A DNA stretch of 64,000 nt. Source: JADJPO01 sp963724535 (lineage in GTDB: Bacteria > Actinomycetota > Actinomycetes > Actinomycetales > Kineosporiaceae). The position numbers and the translations under genes were made by a program. Below are positions 8,282-17,070 of the stretch, one piece after another (the first letter of the stretch is position 1; every line of letters starts with the position of its first letter). The DNA is taken from assembly GCA_963724535.1 (NCBI GenBank), contig CAVRVD010000001.1, positions 1 through 64,000 on the forward strand. The letters are read 5' to 3'. The notes beneath the pieces are model-generated. The model was given only the letters and a program-made list of their open reading frames with translations. It had not been told where the DNA came from and made no database searches.

Positions 8282-8797
8282 TCACGTCGCCGGTCCCTCG
8301 GCCCGCCGGCCCGACCGGCCCGACCGGCCCGACAGCATCGCCTGGACCGTCCGAGAGGCGGCCCAGACGGCGAGGACCGCGAGCACCGGGGTGGCCACCA
8401 GGTATCCGGCGGCCACCGCCCATCGACCCTGCTCGGCCAGCGCCATGACATCGACCGCGTAGGTGGAGAAGGTGGTGAACCCGCCGAGGACACCGGTGCC
8501 CAGCGCCGGGCGCAGCAGCCGCACGTCCACCCAGACCTGCAGGGCCACGACCGTGAGTACCCCGATCAGGGCACACCCGAGCGTGTTCACTGCCAGGGTC
8601 GCCACCACGGTCAGGTCGCGATGGCTGGTCGCCACCCACGCGGTCACCCCGTACCGGGCACCGCCGCCCGCGGCCCCGCCCAGACAGACCGCGGCCAGCA
8701 GTGGCAGGTCGGCCCGGCGCAGCGCCGTCAGCCCCTCACCGAGAGGATCCCGTCCAGCACCTGGTCGTCCTCGACGTCGCCCGACAGCAGGTTCCAT
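8282..8797 (-). CDS. crcB: CrcB/Fluc fluoride channel subunit (upstream copy)
   Basis: Fluc family, four membrane helices: CLGGAAGGGARYGVTAWV, LAVNTLGCALIG, GTGVLGGFTTFSTYAVD. The start is uncertain. ATG 8797 gives 171 residues but overlaps the end of rnhB by 70 bases and lacks a ribosome site; homology begins near TALRRADLPLLAAV, so a CTG close to 8731 just after the rnhB stop is possible. The C-terminus ends in a GRSGRSGRR tail encoded by a short repeat. Probably the heterodimer partner of the downstream copy. Confidence 0.85.
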   Translation of the reverse strand: MEPAVGRRRGRPGAGRDPLGEGLTALRRADLPLLAAVCLGGAAGGGARYGVTAWVATSHRDLTVVATLAVNTLGCALIGVLTVVALQVWVDVRLLRPALGTGVLGGFTTFSTYAVDVMALAEQGRWAVAAGYLVATPVLAVLAVWAASRTVQAMLSGRSGRSGRRAEGPAT

Positions 8798-9483
8798 GAC
8801 CGGCGGTGCTGTGAGCAGGCGCCCAGACTGCGTAGCGCCGCCGAGTGCTCGGGGGCGGCGTACCCCTTGTTCTCGCGCCAGCCGTAGCCGGGGTGGTCGC
8901 CTGAGCGGTGCACCATGACAGCGTCCCGCTCCACCTTGGCGAGCACGCTCGCCGCGGCGACCGCCGCGCACCGAAGGTCAGCCTTGACCAGGGTGGTCAC
9001 CGGAGGGCAGCCACCGAGGTCCGGCAGCCGGACCGGCCCGGTGCCGGGGGCGGGCGGGGTGAGCCAGTCGTGCGACCCGTCGAGTAGGACCACGTCCGGT
9101 CGTTCGGGGAGCGCGACCAGTGCCCGGTGCCCGGCCAGCCGCAACGCAGCGACGATGCCGTGGGCGTCGATCTCCTCCGGCTGCGCGTGGCCGACCGCGC
9201 AGCTGACCGCCCACCGTCGCAGCCGCGGCACCAGGGCCTCGCGCACTGCCGGCCGCAGCAGCTTGGAGTCGCGCACACCGCGCGGTGCGGTCCCGGTGGC
9301 GATGTCCACGACCACCACGCCGACGCTGACCGGCCCGGCCAGCGCGCCCCGGCCGACCTCGTCCATCCCGGCGACCAACCGGTGACCGGCACGCAGCAGG
9401 GTGCGCTCCACCCGCAGCGTCGGGGTGTTCGAGGCGGTGCGCCGCTGCGCGCTGGGCCGCGGTCGCGCCGCGCGGGCGGTCAC
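8728..9483 (-). CDS. rnhB: Ribonuclease HII
   Basis: 251 residues from GTG 9483 (VTARAARPRPSAQ), which overlaps the lepB stop in a GTGA junction. RNase HII removes ribonucleotides from DNA:RNA hybrids. Motifs: AGMDEVGRGALAGPVSVG with the metal-binding Asp-Glu pair, DSKLLRP, TLVKADLRCAAVAAASVLAKV, and HPGYGWRENKGY. An insert GSHDWLTPPAPGTGPVRLP in mid-protein is longer than in enterobacterial enzymes. Part of the tightly packed rplS-lepB-lepB-rnhB unit. Confidence 0.93.
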   Translation of the reverse strand: MTARAARPRPSAQRRTASNTPTLRVERTLLRAGHRLVAGMDEVGRGALAGPVSVGVVVVDIATGTAPRGVRDSKLLRPAVREALVPRLRRWAVSCAVGHAQPEEIDAHGIVAALRLAGHRALVALPERPDVVLLDGSHDWLTPPAPGTGPVRLPDLGGCPPVTTLVKADLRCAAVAAASVLAKVERDAVMVHRSGDHPGYGWRENKGYAAPEHSAALRSLGACSQHRRSWNLLSGDVEDDQVLDGILSVRG

Positions 9484-10388
9484 GACCCCTCCGGCGGCAG
9501 GGCTGCGAAGACGGTGTCGGGCACCCCCAGCCCGCCGAACCGGTCGAACGGCCAGACGACGACGAAGGCCTTGCCGACGACGTCCTCGATCGGCACGAAC
9601 TGGGTCTTGTTGAACCGGGAGTCCTTGGAGACCCCTCGGTGGTCCCCCATCACCCACAGGTGGCCGGCCGGGACGGTGACCGAGAAGGGCTCCTCGCTGG
9701 GTCCGTCGCCCGGGTAGATGTACGTCTCGTCGATCGCCACCTCGTCGACCACCAGGCGCTGCTGGTCGTCGCAGCAGGACACGGTGTCACCGGGCAGCCC
9801 GATCACCCGCTTGATCAGGTGCTCGCCGGAGTCCTGTGGCAGCAGCCCCACGAAGGTCATCGTCTCGCGGAACAGCTTGTGCAGACCGCCGTCCTCGATC
9901 GGCGCCACCGGATCCAGCCAGCCGCCGGGGTCCTTGAACACGACGATGTCGCCGCGGTGCAGGTCGAACGGCCCCGGGGTCAGCTTGCTGACCACCACCC
10001 GGTCCCCCGTGAGCAGGGTGTTCTCCATCGACTGGGACGGGATGAAGAACGCCTGCACCAGGAACGTCTTGATCAACAGCGACAGGACGAGCGCCATCCC
10101 GAGCACGACGACCATCTCGGTGAGCACGCTGAGCGCGGCCCGCAGCGGGCCGGGTCGCCTCCGCTCGGCGACGGCCTCGGTTCGGCGGCTCCGCCCCCGA
10201 CCGCGCCGGGACGGCCCGGCGACGTGGCCCGCGAAGGAGGAGGAGGAGGAGGAGGCCAGCGAGCCCGGTGGCGGCTCGGTCGAGCCGCCTTCCTCGCGGT
10301 CCCCGGCGCTGTGGCGCGGGCCGATCGGACCGCCGTCGGCGTCGGCGTCGTCCGGGAGCGGGTAGCGCTCGTCGCGGGCCGCGCTCAC
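9480..10388 (-). CDS. lepB: Type I signal peptidase (downstream copy)
   Basis: 302 residues from GTG 10388. A long cytoplasmic N-terminus rich in Ser, Glu and Arg precedes one membrane helix (MVVVLGMALVLSLLIKTFLV). The catalytic Ser is in FFIPSQSMENTLLTGDRVVV and the general-base Lys in HLIKRVIGLPGD; the C-terminal WVMGDHRGVSKDSR box is conserved. It removes signal peptides from secreted proteins on the outer face of the membrane. The Cys-rich SCCDD stretch recurs in the neighbouring copy, indicating duplication. A run of six TCC serine codons at about 10236-10253 is noted separately. Overlaps rnhB and the other lepB by four bases each. Confidence 0.94.
   Translation of the reverse strand: MSAARDERYPLPDDADADGGPIGPRHSAGDREEGGSTEPPPGSLASSSSSSFAGHVAGPSRRGRGRSRRTEAVAERRRPGPLRAALSVLTEMVVVLGMALVLSLLIKTFLVQAFFIPSQSMENTLLTGDRVVVSKLTPGPFDLHRGDIVVFKDPGGWLDPVAPIEDGGLHKLFRETMTFVGLLPQDSGEHLIKRVIGLPGDTVSCCDDQQRLVVDEVAIDETYIYPGDGPSEEPFSVTVPAGHLWVMGDHRGVSKDSRFNKTQFVPIEDVVGKAFVVVWPFDRFGGLGVPDTVFAALPPEGS
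10236..10253 (-). repeat. Trinucleotide run (TCC)6 in lepB
   Basis: Six consecutive TCC codons give a Ser6 run in the disordered cytoplasmic N-terminus of the signal peptidase, a site where slippage would change length without breaking the frame. Confidence 0.7.
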
Positions 10389-11062
10389 GAGCCCAACCCC
10401 CCGAGCCGGGACGGGGGCCACCAGAGACCGGCCACGGTACCGACGACATGGTCGAGCGGGACCGTCCCGCCGCCGGGGTCGCCCAGGTGGGCACGGGAGT
10501 CCGCCGAGTCGTCGCGGTTGTCCCCCATCACCCATAGCCGCCCGGCCGGAACCTGGACGTCGAACGTCGTCGCGCTGGCCGCCTCACCGGCGGCCAGGTA
10601 GGGCTCGGCCAGCGTCGATCCGTTGACGCTGAGCCGGCCGACGTCGTCGCAGCAGGTGACCCGGTCCCCCGGTAGACCGATCACCCGCTTGACGTAGTCG
10701 CGCTGCCCGACTGGGACGCCGACGGCGGCGGCCATCGAGCGGCCCAGCTCGGCCAGCGGGGTGCGGGACGGGGCCGGCGGGTCGAAGACGTCGGTGCCGT
10801 CGAACACGATGACGTCGCCGTGCTGCACCGAGCCGGTGAAGTGGGTCAGCCGGGAGATCACCACGCGGTCACCCGCCCGGATCGTCGGTGCCATCGAGTC
10901 GGTGGGCACCACGAAGGACTGGACCAGGAGCGCTCGCACGGCGACGACCACGACCGCGCAGCCGAGAACGGCCGCAAGGCTCCGGCGCCAGCCACCGGCG
11001 CGGGGTGTGCGCTCGGAGGTCCGGTCGGCGGCCGCACCCGCCTGGACCCGGTCGCTCACCAC
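10385..11062 (-). CDS. lepB: Type I signal peptidase (upstream copy)
   Basis: 225 residues from GTG 11062 (GTG 11059 is an equal alternative). One N-terminal membrane helix (LAAVLGCAVVVVAVRALLVQ), catalytic Ser in VVPTDSMAPTIRAGDRVV, Lys in YVKRVIGLPGD and WVMGDNRDDSADSR. The short N-terminus and the missing Ser-rich region distinguish it from the downstream paralogue. Several actinobacteria carry two to four lepB in tandem at this place, next to rplS. It overlaps the next lepB with GTGA and starts 30 bp after rplS. Confidence 0.94.
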   Translation of the reverse strand: MVSDRVQAGAAADRTSERTPRAGGWRRSLAAVLGCAVVVVAVRALLVQSFVVPTDSMAPTIRAGDRVVISRLTHFTGSVQHGDVIVFDGTDVFDPPAPSRTPLAELGRSMAAAVGVPVGQRDYVKRVIGLPGDRVTCCDDVGRLSVNGSTLAEPYLAAGEAASATTFDVQVPAGRLWVMGDNRDDSADSRAHLGDPGGGTVPLDHVVGTVAGLWWPPSRLGGLGS

Positions 11063-11091
11063 GCCGGCTGACCTTACGCGGGTTCGGTGAG

Positions 11092-11451
11092 TCAGCGCGC
11101 TGCGACGCTCTCGCGCTTCTCTTTGATCTTGGCGGCCTTCCCGCGCAGCGAGCGGAGGTAGTAGAGCTTGGCCCGCCGCACGTCGCCGCGGGTCACCACT
11201 TCGATCTTGTCGATGATCGGCGAGTGCAACGGGAAGGTCCGCTCCACCCCGACGCCGAAGCTCAGCTTGCGCACCGTGAAGGTCTCTCGCACGCCGCCGC
11301 CCGAGCGCCGAATCGCCACGCCCTGGAACACCTGGACCCGGGACCGGGCGCCCTCGACGACCTTGACGTGGACCTTCAGGGTGTCGCCGGCACGGAACGG
11401 CGGGATGTCGTCGCGCATCGACGCGGCGTCGAGGCTGTCCAGGGTGTGCAT
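11092..11451 (-). CDS. rplS: 50S ribosomal protein L19
   Basis: 119 residues from ATG 11451 (MHTLDSLDAASMRDDIPPFR). L19 lies at the interface of the 30S and 50S subunits. Conserved GDTLKVHVKVVEG, SRVQVFQGVAIRRSGGG, FTVRKLSFGVGVERTFPLHSP and RRAKLYYLRSLRGKAAKIKE are all present. The longer in-frame extension upstream is not part of the family. A 219-bp gap to trmD holds no other gene, so a promoter for the rplS-lepB unit may lie there; none is clear by eye. Confidence 0.96.
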   Translation of the reverse strand: MHTLDSLDAASMRDDIPPFRAGDTLKVHVKVVEGARSRVQVFQGVAIRRSGGGVRETFTVRKLSFGVGVERTFPLHSPIIDKIEVVTRGDVRRAKLYYLRSLRGKAAKIKEKRESVAAR

Positions 11452-11670
11452 GAGGGCCGCTCTCTCGCTGATGCCACAGGTCATCGGCGTGCTCGTGACC
11501 GGTCCGGGACCGGTCATGCTCTGATCGAAGGTCAGTCGGGTCGCTGACCTGGGGTGGTCGCCCGAGGGCACGCCCCCCTGTGGCAGGGCGTTCATGACGT
11601 CGGCGACGACCCGCCAGTCTGCCACAGGTGGTCCCGGCCCCCGAAATCCGTCCGGCCGTGTGCACCCGGG

Positions 11671-12438
11671 TCAGAGCGGGTGGCCTTCCTCGGCGAGGAC
11701 GGTGCGCTCGGCGGGGGTCGGCCGGTGCCCGGCCAACCAGAGGGCCAGCAGGTCCGGACGGCGCCGGGCGGTGCGACGCAGCCGCTGCTCGTGCCTCCAG
11801 GCGACGATCTGGGCATGGTGACCGGACAGCAGCACCTCAGGCACCTCCCGCCCGCGCCAGGAGGCCGGCCGAGTGTAGACGGGGTACTCCAACAGCCCGC
11901 CCTCATGGCTCTCCTCGACCAGGGAGTCCGCGTTGCCGACCACCCCGGGCAGCAGCCGGACGACGGCCTCGATGACCGCCAGTGCTGCCACCTCGCCCCC
12001 GGTCAGCACATAGTCGCCCAGGCTGACCGGAACCACCGGCATCCGGGTCACCGCGTCCTGCAGCACCCGCTCGTCAATGCCCTCGTAGCGGCCGCAGGCG
12101 AAGGCCAACCAGCTCTGGCCGGCCAGCTCGTGGGCCATCGTCTGGTCGAACCGGCGCCCGCTCGGGCTGGGCACCAAGAGCGTCGGAACCTCTTGCCCGA
12201 CACCGTCTGCCAGCCCCAGCAGGTGGTCCAACGCCGCACCCCAGGGCTCGGGGCGCATCACCATGCCCGGACCGCCGCCAATAGGGGCGTCGTCCACGGT
12301 CCGGTGCCGGTCCCGGGTGAAGTCGCGCAGGTCGTGCACGACCACGTCGACCAGCCCGGCCTGCCGGGCCCGGCCGATCAGCGACAGCTGCAACGGGGCC
12401 AGGTAGTCCGGGAAGATCGTCACCACGTCGACACGCAT
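11671..12438 (-). CDS. trmD: tRNA (guanine-N1)-methyltransferase TrmD
   Basis: 255 residues from ATG 12438 (MRVDVVTIFP). TrmD makes m1G37 in tRNAs reading CNN, which prevents frameshifting. The SPOUT knot is seen in IGGGPGMVMRPEPW, FACGRYEGIDERV, SLGDYVLTGGEVAALAVIEA and RLLPGVVGN, followed by EGGLLEYPVYTRP and SGHHAQIVAWR. It starts 25 bp after the rimM stop in the standard rpsP-khpA-rimM-trmD order. Confidence 0.96.
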   Translation of the reverse strand: MRVDVVTIFPDYLAPLQLSLIGRARQAGLVDVVVHDLRDFTRDRHRTVDDAPIGGGPGMVMRPEPWGAALDHLLGLADGVGQEVPTLLVPSPSGRRFDQTMAHELAGQSWLAFACGRYEGIDERVLQDAVTRMPVVPVSLGDYVLTGGEVAALAVIEAVVRLLPGVVGNADSLVEESHEGGLLEYPVYTRPASWRGREVPEVLLSGHHAQIVAWRHEQRLRRTARRRPDLLALWLAGHRPTPAERTVLAEEGHPL

Positions 12439-12463
12439 CTGCCAGTCCCGGTCCGTCCTCGCC

Positions 12464-13021
12464 TCAGTCCCCGACCACGTCGTCCAGCAACCCGGGCGGG
12501 GCATCGACGACGACCCGACGGCCGGCCACGTCCACGACCGGCACGATCGCCGCCACCAGCGGAACCAGGCGCCGCTCGCCGTCGTCCCGCTCGACCTCCA
12601 GCAGGTCCTGGGCCGGGAGGTGCTCCACCCCGCTCACCCGGCCGAGCGGTGCGCCGTCGGGGCCCTCGACCCGCAGCCCGACCAGTTCGTGGTCGAACCA
12701 GGCGTCGTCCTCTCGCTCGGTCTCGATCTCGACCTCGGCCTCCAGCCGGACGCCGCGCAGCGCCTCGGCGGCGGTCCGGTCGGCGATCTCCTCGAAGCCG
12801 AGCAGCAGGGTGCCGTTGTGGTCGCGGACGCTGCTCAGCGTCAGCGGTCGCGATGACGTGAACAGGACCGCACCAGGCACGAACCGTACGTCGGGGACGT
12901 CGGTATGTAGCCGGACGGTGACCTCGCCGCGGATGCCGTGAGCGCGCCCTACCCGGGCAACGACCAACCGCTCGGGCCGGTCGGTCCCGGCCGGTCGCTG
13001 GACGGCGTCGTCAGCGCCCAC
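12464..13021 (-). CDS. rimM: 16S rRNA processing protein RimM
   Basis: 185 residues from GTG 13021, overlapping the KH-protein gene by 11 bases. RimM assists maturation of the 30S head and binds S19. The N-terminal RimM domain (VVARVGRAHGIRGEVTVRLHTD) and C-terminal PRC barrel (WFDHELVGLRVEGPDGAPLG, LLEVERDDGERRLVPLVAAIVP) are clear. The overlap implies translational coupling within the operon. Confidence 0.94.
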   Translation of the reverse strand: MGADDAVQRPAGTDRPERLVVARVGRAHGIRGEVTVRLHTDVPDVRFVPGAVLFTSSRPLTLSSVRDHNGTLLLGFEEIADRTAAEALRGVRLEAEVEIETEREDDAWFDHELVGLRVEGPDGAPLGRVSGVEHLPAQDLLEVERDDGERRLVPLVAAIVPVVDVAGRRVVVDAPPGLLDDVVGD

Positions 13022-13253
13022 GGTCGACGTCGACCACGTCGACCCGCACCGGCTTGCCGTCGGCGAGTGCCTTGACGACGGTCCGTAGGGCGGTGGCCGT
13101 CCGTCCGGCGCGACCGATCACTCTCCCCAGGTCGTCCGGGTGCACCCGGACCTCGAGCAGGGTGCCTCGGCGCTGCGGGCGCGTGCGAACGCGTACGTCG
13201 TCCGGGTGCGCCACGATGCCACGGACCAGGTGGTCGAGGGCGTCGACGAGCAT
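13011..13253 (-). CDS. khpA: KH-domain RNA-binding protein (KhpA type)
   Basis: 80 residues: a single type II KH domain with the GxxG-type loop in DLGRVIGRAGRTATALRT. It begins MLVDALDHLVRGIVAHPDDV, exactly as in the actinobacterial proteins between rpsP and rimM. KhpA-like proteins bind RNA and affect translation and cell division in Gram-positives; the target is not known here. The start lies 2 bp after the rpsP stop. Confidence 0.92.
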   Translation of the reverse strand: MLVDALDHLVRGIVAHPDDVRVRTRPQRRGTLLEVRVHPDDLGRVIGRAGRTATALRTVVKALADGKPVRVDVVDVDRGR

Positions 13254-13255
13254 GC

Positions 13256-13867
13256 TCAGGCCTGCTCCGCCTCGGCAGCGGCGACCTCGGCAGCAGGTGC
13301 CTCCGCAACCGGTGCCTCCGCAACCGGTGCCTCGGCAACCGGTGCCTCAGCAGCAGGTGCCTCCGCAACCGGTGCCTCCGCAACCGGTGCCTCAGCAGCA
13401 GGTACCTCCGCAACCGGTGCCTCCGCAGCGGCGACCTCCGCAGCCGGTGCCTCGGCGGACCGCTGGCTCTTCTTCTCCGGCTTCTTGCGGGCCCTGAGCG
13501 TGGTCGCCTCGGCGGAGGCCTGGCCGGCCGACTCCTTGGCGGCCGCCTCGAAGACGGCCTTCTTGTCGGCCTTGGCCTCGGCAACCTTCAGGGTGCCCTC
13601 GGCTCCCGGCAGGCCCTTGAACTTCTGCCAGTCACCGGTGACCTTGAGGATGGCCAGCACCTGCTCGGTCGGCTGGGCGCCGACACCGAGCCAGTACTGG
13701 GCCCGGTCGGACTTCACCTCGATCGTCGAGGGCTCCTTGGTGGGGTGGTACACGCCGATCTCTTCGATCGCCCGACCGTCACGCTTGGTGCGTGAGTCGG
13801 CGACGACGATGCGGTAGTAGGGGGCGCGAATCTTGCCGATGCGCTTGAGGCGGATCTTGACGGCCAC
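13256..13867 (-). CDS. rpsP: 30S ribosomal protein S16 with long repetitive tail
   Basis: 203 residues from GTG 13867 (VAVKIRLKRIGKIRAPYYR). The S16 fold occupies about 1-85 (VVADSRTKRDGRAIEEIGVYHP, QYWLGVGAQPTEQVLAIL). Bacterial S16 usually ends near residue 80-90; here a basic segment (RARKKPEKKSQRSAEAP) leads into some 70 residues of EAPVA/EAPAA repeats. Such tails occur in other actinobacterial S16 proteins but this one is long, and the repeat DNA suggests recent expansion. First gene of the rpsP-khpA-rimM-trmD operon; the 240-bp spacer to the membrane protein gene probably holds its promoter. Confidence 0.95.
   Translation of the reverse strand: MAVKIRLKRIGKIRAPYYRIVVADSRTKRDGRAIEEIGVYHPTKEPSTIEVKSDRAQYWLGVGAQPTEQVLAILKVTGDWQKFKGLPGAEGTLKVAEAKADKKAVFEAAAKESAGQASAEATTLRARKKPEKKSQRSAEAPAAEVAAAEAPVAEVPAAEAPVAEAPVAEAPAAEAPVAEAPVAEAPVAEAPAAEVAAAEAEQA
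13296..13460 (-). repeat. 15-bp tandem repeat encoding EAPVA units in rpsP tail
   Basis: About eleven units of a 15-bp sequence (plus-strand form GGTGCCTCCGCAACC), starting at 13296 and every 15 bases to 13446. Differences are mainly CTCCG/CTCAG/CTCGG and CAACC/CAGCA, and all keep the frame. Confidence 0.9.
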
Positions 13868-14108
13868 GGGTCGGGTAGCTCCAGATTCTGGTTCGGGTGA
13901 GCCGGCCGGCTCCGGGTGGGGTCCGGCAGCGGCGACTCGAACGGACACGCCGGGCTCGGAGAGAGGGGCCGCGCCCGCCGGGTACGGCCGACCATTCTGC
14001 CAGACCGAGCAGCAGTCTCCGTACGCGCACCCTCTCCGGCGCGGGCGATCGCCGTCAGCAGGGCACCAGGAACCCACGGGTGGGTCGGGTCACGCATCCC
14101 GACAGCGA

Positions 14109-15944
14109 TCAGCGCCGCAGGTCGTAGACCACCGCGTCGCCGACCTCGGTGCGGGTGATCCCGAGCCCGTCCACGTCCCGCTCGGGAGCGCCCAGCCACG
14201 GCGAGCCCGGGCCGATCCGGGAGCGGACCAGCACGACCGTGGCGATCCCTCGCTCGCGCAGGGCGGCGACACTGGTCGGGTCGGGGAAGCTCGCGGCGTC
14301 CGAGCGCAGCCGTGCCTGGGCGACGGCGTTGAAGCCGCTGTCCCCGTTGGCGATCACCGGCCAACCCTGCGTGCTCCAGAACATCAGGTGATAGTCCGCG
14401 ACCTGGCCGGTGGGCAGGATCAGCAGCGGCTGCGGCAAGGCGGCGAGGTCGGTCGGGGCACGGGCGACCGTCCAGCGCGGCACGATGTCACGGCCCTCGT
14501 AGTAGAGCCCTGCGGCGGGGATCAGCAGCGCGACGGCGAGGGCGGTCGCAGTGACGCCGTCCCGGCCGGCCAGGTACTCCGGTAGCAACCCGGGACGGCG
14601 CCGCGCCGGTGTCCCGGTGCCGGCTGCGCCGCCCCGCGGCGTCCACCGGCTGAGCTCCTCGCGGCGCTCCCAGTCGTCGGCGACCTCGTCGACGACCCGG
14701 CTGACCGCTCCGGCGGCCAGGACGCACAGCCCCATCGTCACCCAGATCATCAGCCGTCCGGGAGTGCGCAGCTGGTCCCAGCCGGGCAGCAGCTGCCACA
14801 GCGGCAGGAAGGTGTAGCGGCCACCGGCCGGACCCTGGGAGCCGGTGGCCAGCACGGCCAGGACCGCTGTCGCCCCCGCGAGCACCAGCCGTGAGCGCAC
14901 CGGCCAGGACGAGACGAACACCCCGGCGACGGCCAGGCCGATCAGCACGATCCCCGGCGACAGGTACATCTCGGGGGGCCAGCGCTGGGAGATCGCTGCC
15001 TGCCAGGTGGCCTGGTGCCCGCCCCACAACGCGTTGGCCGGACCGGCGGTGAGCAGTCCGAACCACGGCGGTGAGAACAGGTCCAGCATCGCCTCGCTGC
15101 GTCGGGCCTCGGGCAGCCGGTCCAGCACCCGCAGATGCGGGATCAGCAGTGCCAGCGTTGTGGCCAGGAAGGCGGCGGCCCCGACCAGGTCGGCCGCGAC
15201 CGTCCGTCCTGGCGGCCGGGGGCGGTGGGCCGGTTCGGCGCGGCGGACGGCGGCGAACCAGGCCAGGGACAGGCCGATCATGATCGCCGCGAGGAAGTAG
15301 CCGAACCAGATCCCGGTGGCGAAGCCGATGGTCAGCTGCCAGCAGGCCACGAACCAGCCGAGCAGCGCCCAGCGGGCCCGGCCGGGCAGCAGCCGGGGCT
15401 GCCAGCCGTGCCGCAGCGACCAGGCGTGCCCGTACAGCAGCAGTGCCGCGGCCAGCGCGATACCGCCGGTGGACACGACGTTGACGTGGATCACCTGGGT
15501 GTCCCGCCACGGGGCGAAGCCGAAGCCGACCGCCGCCACCGCGGCCCCCGGCACCCGGGCACCGAGCACCCGGGCCAACAGGTAGCCGCCGAAGGCGGCC
15601 ATCGCGGTTGCGATCAGCAGAGCCAGGTTGAGCTGCATCAGCGCCCCGGTCTGCCCACCCGGGGTGAGCCAGGCCAAGGGGGCGTAGCCGAACACCACGT
15701 CGGTGTAGGCGAGGTTGTCGGGTTCGCGCTGGAAGGCATTCGAGGTGAACAGGTTCGCCGGGTCGGTCTGCAGCGCGTGGGAGACCCAGGCCAGCTGCCA
15801 GGCGAAGTACAGCGGGTCGCCGAGGTCGCCGGTGACCTCGGTGCCGAGGGAGCGCACGATGGCCCATCCGTCGGCGAGGGTGACCGCCACCGAGGCGGCA
15901 CCCGCCAGCAACACCTCACCCCAAGGCGCCCCCCGATCCCGCAA
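14109..15944 (-). CDS. Large multi-pass membrane protein, possible GT-C type glycosyltransferase
   Basis: 611 residues from TTG 15944, chosen because TGAGGGGGGCGGG (the stop of the gene before plus a strong ribosome site) lies just ahead. About ten to twelve membrane helices fill residues 10-400. Early luminal loops carry DLGDPLYFAWQLAWV and SNAFQREPDNLAYTD, and a soluble C-terminal part ends ITRTEVGDAVVYDLRR. The early D-x-D-like loop and topology resemble GT-C lipid-sugar transferases and similar uncharacterised actinobacterial proteins, but no family-specific motif proves it. It starts 10 bp after the amidohydrolase stop. Confidence 0.75.
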   Translation of the reverse strand: MRDRGAPWGEVLLAGAASVAVTLADGWAIVRSLGTEVTGDLGDPLYFAWQLAWVSHALQTDPANLFTSNAFQREPDNLAYTDVVFGYAPLAWLTPGGQTGALMQLNLALLIATAMAAFGGYLLARVLGARVPGAAVAAVGFGFAPWRDTQVIHVNVVSTGGIALAAALLLYGHAWSLRHGWQPRLLPGRARWALLGWFVACWQLTIGFATGIWFGYFLAAIMIGLSLAWFAAVRRAEPAHRPRPPGRTVAADLVGAAAFLATTLALLIPHLRVLDRLPEARRSEAMLDLFSPPWFGLLTAGPANALWGGHQATWQAAISQRWPPEMYLSPGIVLIGLAVAGVFVSSWPVRSRLVLAGATAVLAVLATGSQGPAGGRYTFLPLWQLLPGWDQLRTPGRLMIWVTMGLCVLAAGAVSRVVDEVADDWERREELSRWTPRGGAAGTGTPARRRPGLLPEYLAGRDGVTATALAVALLIPAAGLYYEGRDIVPRWTVARAPTDLAALPQPLLILPTGQVADYHLMFWSTQGWPVIANGDSGFNAVAQARLRSDAASFPDPTSVAALRERGIATVVLVRSRIGPGSPWLGAPERDVDGLGITRTEVGDAVVYDLRR

Positions 15945-15954
15945 CCCGCCCCCC

Positions 15955-17070
15955 TCAGCCGACCGACGACCCGACGATCCGCCCGCGCAGCACCACCAGG
16001 TGGGGGGCGGCCAGGACCTTCACATCCCGGCGCGGGTCGCCCGGGTAGACGACGAGGTCGGCGGCGTCCCCCTCGCCCATCCCCGGCCGGCGCAGCCAGC
16101 ACCGGGCGCCCCAGCATGCGCCGTCCAGGGCAGACATGGCCGGCAGCCCGGCGGCGACCAGCTCGGCGACCTCGGCGGCGATCAGGCCGTGACCGAGGTT
16201 GCTGCCGGCGTCGGTGCCCGAGAAGATCGGCAGCCCCGCGTCGAAGGCGCTCCTGACCACGTCGTAGCGCATCTCGTACAGGCGGCGCATGTGCGCGGCG
16301 TAGACGGGGAACTTGGCTTCACCGGCCGCGGCGAAGTTCGGGAAGTTCGCGATGTTGACCAGGGTCGGCACGATCGCCGTGCCCCGGGCAGCGGCCAGGG
16401 CGATCGTCTCGTCCGTCAGGCCGATCGCGTGCTCGATGCAGTCGATGCCGGCCTCGATCAGGTCGGGCAGGCAGTCCTCGCCGAAGCAGTGGGCGGTGAC
16501 CCGGGCGCCGACGGCGTGGGCGGCGTCCATCGCCTCCCGCAGGGCCGCGAACGGCCAGCACGGCGCCAGGTCGCCGACCTCGCGGTCGATCCAGTCGCCG
16601 ACCAGCTTGACCCAGCCGTCGCCCCGCGCGGCCTGGCGGCGCACCTCGTCGGCGAGGTGCTCGGGCTCGACCTCCACGCCGACCTTGGGCAGGTAGCGGC
16701 GGGTGCGGGCAATGTGCCGGCCGGCCCGCACGATCCGGGGCAGGTCCTGCCGCTCGTCGACCCAGTGGGTGTCGACCGGGGAGCCGGCGTCGCGGATCAG
16801 CAGGGTGCCGGCATCCCGGTCGGTGCGAGCCTGTTCCTGTGCCGTGGCCTCGTCGACGGCGCCACCCGGGCCCAGCCCGATGTGGTTGTGCGCGTCGACC
16901 AGACCGGGCAGCACCCAGCCCTCAACAGTCCGCACGTCCCGGGCGGCACGGGGCTGCTCCAGCGTGATCCGACCGTCCAGCACCCAGGCCTGGGCGACCT
17001 CCTCGTCCGGGCCGACGAGGACGGGTCCGCGCAGATGGAGGACGGGCAGGCCGGCGGTCTGGCTGGTCAT
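15955..17070 (-). CDS. Amidohydrolase superfamily metal-dependent hydrolase
   Basis: 371 residues from ATG 17070 (a GTG codon directly precedes it). Metal-ligand motifs of the imidazolonepropionase/prolidase-like branch are visible: VDAHNHIGLG, a lysine in GWVKLVGDW that may be carboxylated, VTAHCFGED, CIEHAIG and FSGTDAGSNLG. The C-terminus rebuilds the small beta-sandwich (GDAADLVVYPGDP, VVLRGRIV). Substrate unknown; the family cleaves C-N bonds in cyclic amides, ureas or dipeptides. Cytoplasmic, no signal peptide. The membrane protein gene follows at once and is probably cotranscribed. Confidence 0.87.
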   Translation of the reverse strand: MTSQTAGLPVLHLRGPVLVGPDEEVAQAWVLDGRITLEQPRAARDVRTVEGWVLPGLVDAHNHIGLGPGGAVDEATAQEQARTDRDAGTLLIRDAGSPVDTHWVDERQDLPRIVRAGRHIARTRRYLPKVGVEVEPEHLADEVRRQAARGDGWVKLVGDWIDREVGDLAPCWPFAALREAMDAAHAVGARVTAHCFGEDCLPDLIEAGIDCIEHAIGLTDETIALAAARGTAIVPTLVNIANFPNFAAAGEAKFPVYAAHMRRLYEMRYDVVRSAFDAGLPIFSGTDAGSNLGHGLIAAEVAELVAAGLPAMSALDGACWGARCWLRRPGMGEGDAADLVVYPGDPRRDVKVLAAPHLVVLRGRIVGSSVG

